This document shows positions 60,006 to 64,000 of a stretch of 64,000 nucleotides of DNA, in pieces (positions within the stretch are counted from its first letter, which is position 1; each line of letters opens with the position of its first letter). Origin of the DNA: Pandoraea communis (GTDB taxonomy: Bacteria > Pseudomonadota > Gammaproteobacteria > Burkholderiales > Burkholderiaceae). The stretch is taken from assembly GCF_902459745.1 (NCBI RefSeq), contig NZ_CABPSJ010000003.1:62001-126000 (forward strand). The letters run 5' to 3'. The notes under the pieces are model-generated. The model did not search any database. It worked only from the letters and a program-made list of their open reading frames with translations, and was not told where the DNA came from. The translations under genes and the position numbers were made by a program.

Positions 60006-60491
60006 TCAGCGAGAAATGTTCGGACGAATGGGGGCATTGGCTTCGAATTTCGCGCGACGCGTTGAAAAGAACGTGCGCACGTTGCGAATATTCGCCGAGC
60101 TTTTGAACAGCCGGCGCGCGAGTTCGTCGTACTGCGCCATGTCGCCGACTTCGGCGATGACCACGAAGTCTGGCCCCGGCGACACGCGGTAGCACTGGGT
60201 GACGACGGGCTCCGCGCAGATGTAGGACTCGAAGGTGTCGTAATCCTCGGCGGTTTGCCGGTCGAGACTCACTTCGACAACGGCGGTCAGCGTCGGCCCC
60301 AGCTTCGACGGATCGATGATGGCGATCTGTCGCTCGATCACGCCCGCGTCGCTGAGTGCCCGCACCCGGCGCAGGCAGGTTGGAGCGGACGCATGGACGC
60401 GCTGCGAGAGTTCAAGGTTCGAAATAGACGAGTCGGCTTGCAGCTCGCTCAGGATTCGCAAGTCCAGATCGTCCAGGGTGATGCCCGTCAT
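60006..60491 (-). CDS. Lrp/AsnC-family transcriptional regulator
   Basis: 161 residues. N-terminal helix-turn-helix (L-E-L-S-Q-R-V-H-A-S-A-P-T-C-L-R-R-V) and a C-terminal RAM ligand domain with G-x-D-F-V near residue 106. It is divergent from glmS; the 158-bp gap has AT-rich inverted repeats, so it likely controls both. M-T-G-I-T-L-D-D at 60491 is preferred to the 60533 start because it gives the usual HTH spacing. Confidence 0.9.
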   Translation of the reverse strand: MTGITLDDLDLRILSELQADSSISNLELSQRVHASAPTCLRRVRALSDAGVIERQIAIIDPSKLGPTLTAVVEVSLDRQTAEDYDTFESYICAEPVVTQCYRVSPGPDFVVIAEVGDMAQYDELARRLFKSSANIRNVRTFFSTRRAKFEANAPIRPNISR

Positions 60492-60517
60492 GGGGTCTCC
60501 TGCGGAATGGGATTGTG

Positions 60518-60562
60518 TGAAATTTAATTTCATTTGTAGTTTATTGTGAATTTATATTTCAC
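60518..60562. promoter_or_regulatory. Lrp-type AT-rich inverted repeats
   Basis: TGAAAT-TTA-ATTTCA (60518-60532) and GTGAA-N7-TTCAC (60546-60562), spaced about 29 bp centre to centre. Lrp proteins bind several such sites in phased arrays. Confidence 0.5.
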
Positions 60563-60575
60563 GTAATAGTGAATA

Positions 60576-60581
60576 TTGACA
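60576..60581 (+). promoter_or_regulatory. -35 element of glmS
   Basis: TTGACA at 60576-60581 is a perfect -35, but the region 17-18 bp downstream (AACTCTA) is a weak -10, consistent with activation by the adjacent Lrp protein. Confidence 0.4.
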
Positions 60582-60649
60582 ATTAATTTCAGTGCATCAA
60601 CTCTACCATCGCCTCACTGAGTGACAACGAATCAATTCGGAGAGGCGTT

Positions 60650-62479
60650 ATGTGTGGAATCATCGGCGCGGTCGCGCAACGGGATATCGTCCCCAACCTT
60701 GTCGACGGTCTGAAGCGTCTGGAGTACCGCGGGTACGACTCGTGTGGCGTCGCGCTGTATCGCGAGCGGGAGTTGGTGCGCGCACGCAGCGTCGAGCGCG
60801 TGGCGAATCTACAGGATGAAATCGGCCGACTCGGGCTCACCGGTTACACCGGGATTGCCCATACGCGCTGGGCAACGCACGGCAAGCCGGTCACCGACAA
60901 CGCGCATCCTCACTTTTCGCCGAGCGCCGACGCGCCGCGCATCGCGCTTTCGCACAACGGCATCATTGAGAATCACGAGTCATTGCGTGCGACGCTGGAG
61001 TCGCATGGCTATTGCTTTGCGAGCCAGACGGACAGCGAGGTCATCGCGCATCTGATCGACCATCTTTACGATGGCGATTTGTTCGAAGCCGTGAAGGCAG
61101 CCGCATCGCAGTTGCGTGGCAGCTACGCCATTGCGGTGATTTGCCGCGACGAGCCGCATCGCCTGGTCGGCGCGCGCGACGGCATGCCGCTGATCGTCGG
61201 TGTGGGGGATGGGGAGAACTTCCTCGCCTCCGATGCGATTGCGCTCGCGAACGTCACCGACCAGATCGTGTATCTGGAGAACGGCGACGTTGCGGACGTC
61301 CAGCTTCACCGCTTCTGGGTCTCGGATGCGCAGGGGCAGCGGGTCGAACGTCCGGTCAATCGTGTCGCCGCGCATAGCGGGGCGGCCGATCTGGGGCCGT
61401 ATCGCTACTACATGCAGAAGGAGATCTTCGAGCAGCCGCGGGCGGTCGCGGACACGTTGCAGGATGTGACGTCGATCATGCCTGAGCTATTCGGTGACAA
61501 CGCCTGGCGGGTGTTCAATGAGGTGGACTCGGTGCTCCTGCTCGCTTGCGGAGGGAGTTATCACGCGGCATTGACGGCGAAATACTGGATCGAGAGTCTT
61601 GCGCAACTGCCGGTGAGCGTGGAAATCGCGAGCGAGTATCGCTATCGCGACAGTGTGGCCAATCAGAAGACGCTGGTCGTCGCCGTTTCGCAAAGCGGCG
61701 AGACTGCCGACGTGCTGGGGGCCGTGCATGTAGCGAAGCAGCGAGGAATGCGTCACACGCTGGCGATCTGCAATGTGGCGACGAGCGCGTTGGCGCGCGA
61801 GTGTGCGTTGACGTTTTTCACGCGGGCCGGGGTGGAGATCGGTGTGGCGTCGACGAAGGCGTTCACGACGCAGCTCGTCGCTCTGTTTCTTCTGGCGTTG
61901 ACGCTGGCACAAAGCCGTAAGCGTTTGTCGGATGGCGATGAGCAGCAACATCTGCGCGCCCTGCGGCATCTGCCGGACGCCATCGCAAAAGTGCTGGCGC
62001 TGGAGCCGCAGATCATTGCGTGGGCAGAGCAATTGACGCGCCGGCAGGACATCCTGTTTCTCGGCCGGGGGCTGCATTATCCGGTCGCAATGGAAGGGGC
62101 GCTGAAGATGAAGGAGATTTCGTACATCCACGCGGAAGCGTATCCGGCGGGCGAACTCAAGCACGGACCGCTCGCGCTCGTGAGCGATGAAATGCCAGTG
62201 GTGGCGGTGGCGCCGAACGACCGGTTGCTGGAGAAGCTGAAGTCGAACATGCACGAGGTCAGCGCGCGAAACGGCAAGCTCTACGTATTCGCCGACAGCG
62301 ATTGCGGCTTGTCGCCCGGCGCAGATATCGACGTGATCCGGTTGAATGAACATTACGGTCTGCTGTCGCCCATTCTCCATACCATCCCGATGCAGTTGCT
62401 GGCGTATCACGCCGCCGTTGCACGCGGCACGGATGTGGACAAGCCGAGAAATCTGGCGAAATCGGTCACGGTGGAATGA
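60650..62479 (+). CDS. glmS: Glutamine-fructose-6-phosphate aminotransferase
   Basis: 609 residues. The N-terminal glutaminase starts M-C-G-I-I-G with the Cys2 nucleophile; R-G-Y-D-S-C-G and H-T-R-W-A-T-H-G follow. Two SIS domains run from about residues 285 to 600 ([16 protein letters not shown]). The C-terminus S-V-T-V-E is canonical. It makes glucosamine-6-phosphate for cell wall and lipopolysaccharide. The neighbourhood lacks glmU and an Lrp gene is divergent, so it may be a second, conditionally used copy. Confidence 0.95.
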   Translation: MCGIIGAVAQRDIVPNLVDGLKRLEYRGYDSCGVALYRERELVRARSVERVANLQDEIGRLGLTGYTGIAHTRWATHGKPVTDNAHPHFSPSADAPRIALSHNGIIENHESLRATLESHGYCFASQTDSEVIAHLIDHLYDGDLFEAVKAAASQLRGSYAIAVICRDEPHRLVGARDGMPLIVGVGDGENFLASDAIALANVTDQIVYLENGDVADVQLHRFWVSDAQGQRVERPVNRVAAHSGAADLGPYRYYMQKEIFEQPRAVADTLQDVTSIMPELFGDNAWRVFNEVDSVLLLACGGSYHAALTAKYWIESLAQLPVSVEIASEYRYRDSVANQKTLVVAVSQSGETADVLGAVHVAKQRGMRHTLAICNVATSALARECALTFFTRAGVEIGVASTKAFTTQLVALFLLALTLAQSRKRLSDGDEQQHLRALRHLPDAIAKVLALEPQIIAWAEQLTRRQDILFLGRGLHYPVAMEGALKMKEISYIHAEAYPAGELKHGPLALVSDEMPVVAVAPNDRLLEKLKSNMHEVSARNGKLYVFADSDCGLSPGADIDVIRLNEHYGLLSPILHTIPMQLLAYHAAVARGTDVDKPRNLAKSVTVE

Positions 62480-62619
62480 CGTTTGTGACAGGTCTGGCGG
62501 CCCGTATTAATCGCAGTTGTGGCATTTCCTTACGAGGCTGAGAATTGCACTCAACCCGACGCACTGTCGACGACAAGTGAACACGGGAGAACCGATAGAT
62601 GACCTTCAAGGAGATTGAC

Positions 62620-62682
62620 ATGGGCGACTTCGAAAACCCTCTCTTCGCGCTTCTCGATTACCTCATCCGCGTGGCGTTCTGA
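62620..62682 (+). CDS. Small ORF, 20 residues
   Basis: A strong AAGGAG lies six bases before ATG 62620 and translates to a short, amphipathic peptide (M-G-D-F-E-N-P-L-F-A-L-L-D-Y-L-I-R-V-A-F) followed by TGA. A start at 62599 would add seven residues. It has its own terminator at 62711. There is no family match I recognise. A real small protein is plausible. Confidence 0.5.
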   Translation: MGDFENPLFALLDYLIRVAF

Positions 62683-62710
62683 GCAGTTCCCGGCTGCTCA
62701 TGCTTTCAGG

Positions 62711-62737
62711 CACCACGGCGCGTTTTTCGCCGTGGTG
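62711..62737 (+). terminator. Rho-independent terminator after the small ORF
   Basis: Ten-bp perfect stem CACCACGGCG / CGCCGTGGTG with a T-rich 7-base loop, followed by TTTCG on the plus strand. It insulates the 20-codon ORF from the minus-strand gene at 62759. Confidence 0.75.
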
Positions 62738-62758
62738 TTTCGTTTGGCAAGGCCAAGG

Positions 62759-63517
62759 TTAATGCGCTTTCGCGGAGGCGCGTTGCCGTACCAGCAGCAA
62801 GCTGGTCAGAATGAACGCCAGCAAGGCAAAGGAAGCCGAGTATCGGCTCAACGCAAGTCCGCCGGCACTAATGGGCTTATCCAGAAAATCACCGACAACG
62901 GCGCCTAGCGGCCGGGTGAGGATGAATGCAGCCCAGAACAGAAAAACACGCGACGTTCTGGTCCAGAAATACGCGCCGACGAGACCCAGCAGAAGGGCGC
63001 CGAAGACGACCGCCGCGCCGGTATAGCCAAGCCCGGCCGTATCGGCAGTCCAGTCTCCCAGCGCTGTCCCCAGCGTCTGGGAGAACATGATCGTGACCCA
63101 ATAGAATGCTTCCGCCTTCGGCGAGTTGACCGTATCGATAGCCACCGAGCCCATCGTGCGGTGCCAGACCCACAGCGAACCGAGCAGCAATGCCAGCAGG
63201 ATCGACGTTCCACCCGCGTACCCAATGCCCAGTGAACGGTCGGCAAAGTCAGCCAGTGTCGTACCGACGGTCGTCGTGGCGATGATCGTTACCCAATACA
63301 ACGCGGGATGAAACGATTTCGCCCGGATTTGCGCCGTAACGGCAACGACGAAAATCAGGGCGAAGATGGCTGTGGCGACAAGGTATCCAAGATTCATCGA
63401 CATGGAAACGGCGTCGCCACCTGTTTCACCCAAGGTCGTGGCTGCAATCTTGACCACCCAGAACATGAGTGTGACCTCAGGCACCTTGCCTAGAGTCTTC
63501 TGAATATTGGCATTCAC
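62759..63517 (-). CDS. COG4705-like membrane protein with four internal repeats
   Basis: 252 residues with about seven to eight hydrophobic segments arranged as four ~60-residue repeats. Each repeat carries a G-x-x-x-[GA]-D motif: T-L-G-E-T-G-G-D, T-V-G-T-T-L-A-D, T-L-G-T-A-L-G-D, P-L-G-A-V-V-G-D. The repeated acidic motif in membrane segments points to ion or metal transport, but no substrate is established. Confidence 0.75.
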   Translation of the reverse strand: MNANIQKTLGKVPEVTLMFWVVKIAATTLGETGGDAVSMSMNLGYLVATAIFALIFVVAVTAQIRAKSFHPALYWVTIIATTTVGTTLADFADRSLGIGYAGGTSILLALLLGSLWVWHRTMGSVAIDTVNSPKAEAFYWVTIMFSQTLGTALGDWTADTAGLGYTGAAVVFGALLLGLVGAYFWTRTSRVFLFWAAFILTRPLGAVVGDFLDKPISAGGLALSRYSASFALLAFILTSLLLVRQRASAKAH

Positions 63518-63695
63518 GGCTTAACCTATTGTGCAGACGCTCGTGCTTTTCCTGCGCTCGCGGCCGGTGATGAATAGGTTAAGTTTCGCGTGTGATTCTT
63601 AGTTCACGCATAGTCCGACCGGCTGAATATCCGCCGGGCTCAGCGTGAGCGCCGAGGGACGCATGCGCAAAAGGGACGCTGCCCGAACGCGCGCC

Positions 63696-64000
63696 TCACT
63701 CTGCCGCCGACCAGACGGCGAGTTCGTAGCCGTCAGGGTCGGTGAAGTGAAAGCGGCGGCCGCCCGGGAACGAGAAGACGGGGAGGCTGATCCTGGCGCC
63801 CGCGGCTTCAACACGGCGTTGGGTTTGAGCGAGGTCGTCCGCATACAGGATGATCAGCGGACCGCCCGGTCGAGCTTCGCCGGGAGTGAATCCGCCAGTG
63901 AGCCGGCCGTCGCTGAACTCGGTGTAGGCCGGGCCGTAGTCGGTGAATGTCCAGCCAAAAACACTGCCGTAGAAGGCTTTGCTGCGGGCGATGTCGCTCA
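63696..64000 (-). CDS. VOC-family (glyoxalase/bleomycin-resistance) protein, N-terminus outside window
   Basis: 100 visible residues plus stop. The sequence S-K-A-F-Y-G-S-V-F-G-W-T-F followed by F-T-D-P-D-G-Y-E-L-A-V-W is the classic vicinal-oxygen-chelate pattern, with the C-terminal acidic metal ligand in the last motif. The start lies beyond base 64000. Confidence 0.88.
   Translation of the reverse strand, partial: SDIARSKAFYGSVFGWTFTDYGPAYTEFSDGRLTGGFTPGEARPGGPLIILYADDLAQTQRRVEAAGARISLPVFSFPGGRRFHFTDPDGYELAVWSAAE

Noticed and set aside
60492-60649. glmS ribozyme in the leader of glmS
   Set aside because: The leader is only about 40-60 bases after the putative promoter, too short for the ribozyme core, which is mostly found in Gram-positives.

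Overview
The window looks like a stretch of a high-GC betaproteobacterial chromosome of the Burkholderiaceae. Pandoraea or a close relative is my best guess, an inference from the split PntAA/PntAB/PntB transhydrogenase, a DUF4148 secreted protein, Gram_neg_porin, abundant GntR/LysR regulators and solute-binding-protein ABC systems. I see no insertion sequence, prophage, rRNA operon or CRISPR array.

Layout. 1-5.3 kb: pntAA (5' cut by the window)-pntAB-pntB, a LysR regulator, a 433-bp gap with two DnaA-box-like repeat units, and an MFS transporter. 5.3-12.1 kb: a MhpD/FAH-type hydratase divergent from a GntR gene, a second GntR divergent from a crotonase/CoA-transferase pair with matching palindromic operators, and a GH15 glycosidase. 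12.2-20.8 kb: a low-complexity small protein, a DHA2 drug-exporter-like protein, an orphan periplasmic binding protein, and a large autotransporter divergent from a LuxR regulator. 20.8-24.4 kb: a four-gene overlapping pqiA-pqiA-pqiB-pqiC operon for lipid traffic across the envelope.

24.6-33.9 kb is a nearly complete selenocysteine module. fdoG has an in-frame UGA (codon 197) followed by a well-formed bacterial SECIS hairpin. It is followed by fdoH, fdoI, fdhE, selA, selB and tRNA-Sec (selC), ending in a strong terminator; only selD is absent. Past selC is a decayed patch with two amino-acid-transporter remnants and a small kinase.

35.2-43.1 kb: a GntR-DctA/GltP-threonine aldolase operon, ribA, and a magnesium transport locus. 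The latter has a long structured 5' leader, an orphan MgtC C-terminal-domain protein, a leader ORF containing M-P-D-P-R-I-F (reminiscent of enterobacterial MgtL), and mgtA. 43.2-46 kb: an outer-membrane protein, a MarR regulator and a stand-alone iscS.

46.3-54.4 kb is one co-directional block: flavin reductase, HpaB-type monooxygenase, cupin, binding protein, DUF2848 protein, and LivG-F-H-M. It looks like uptake plus oxidative attack of an (probably aromatic) compound. 54.5-64 kb: nsrR, a DUF4148 protein, an AraC regulator, a porin, a DeoR/glycerophosphodiesterase pair, an Lrp regulator divergent from glmS, a 20-residue ORF with its own terminator, a four-repeat membrane protein and a VOC protein cut by the window end.

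The best candidates for undescribed biology are the mgt leader with its leader ORF, the paired DnaA-box repeats, and the HpaB/cupin/DUF2848/Liv cluster with its long upstream inverted repeat.
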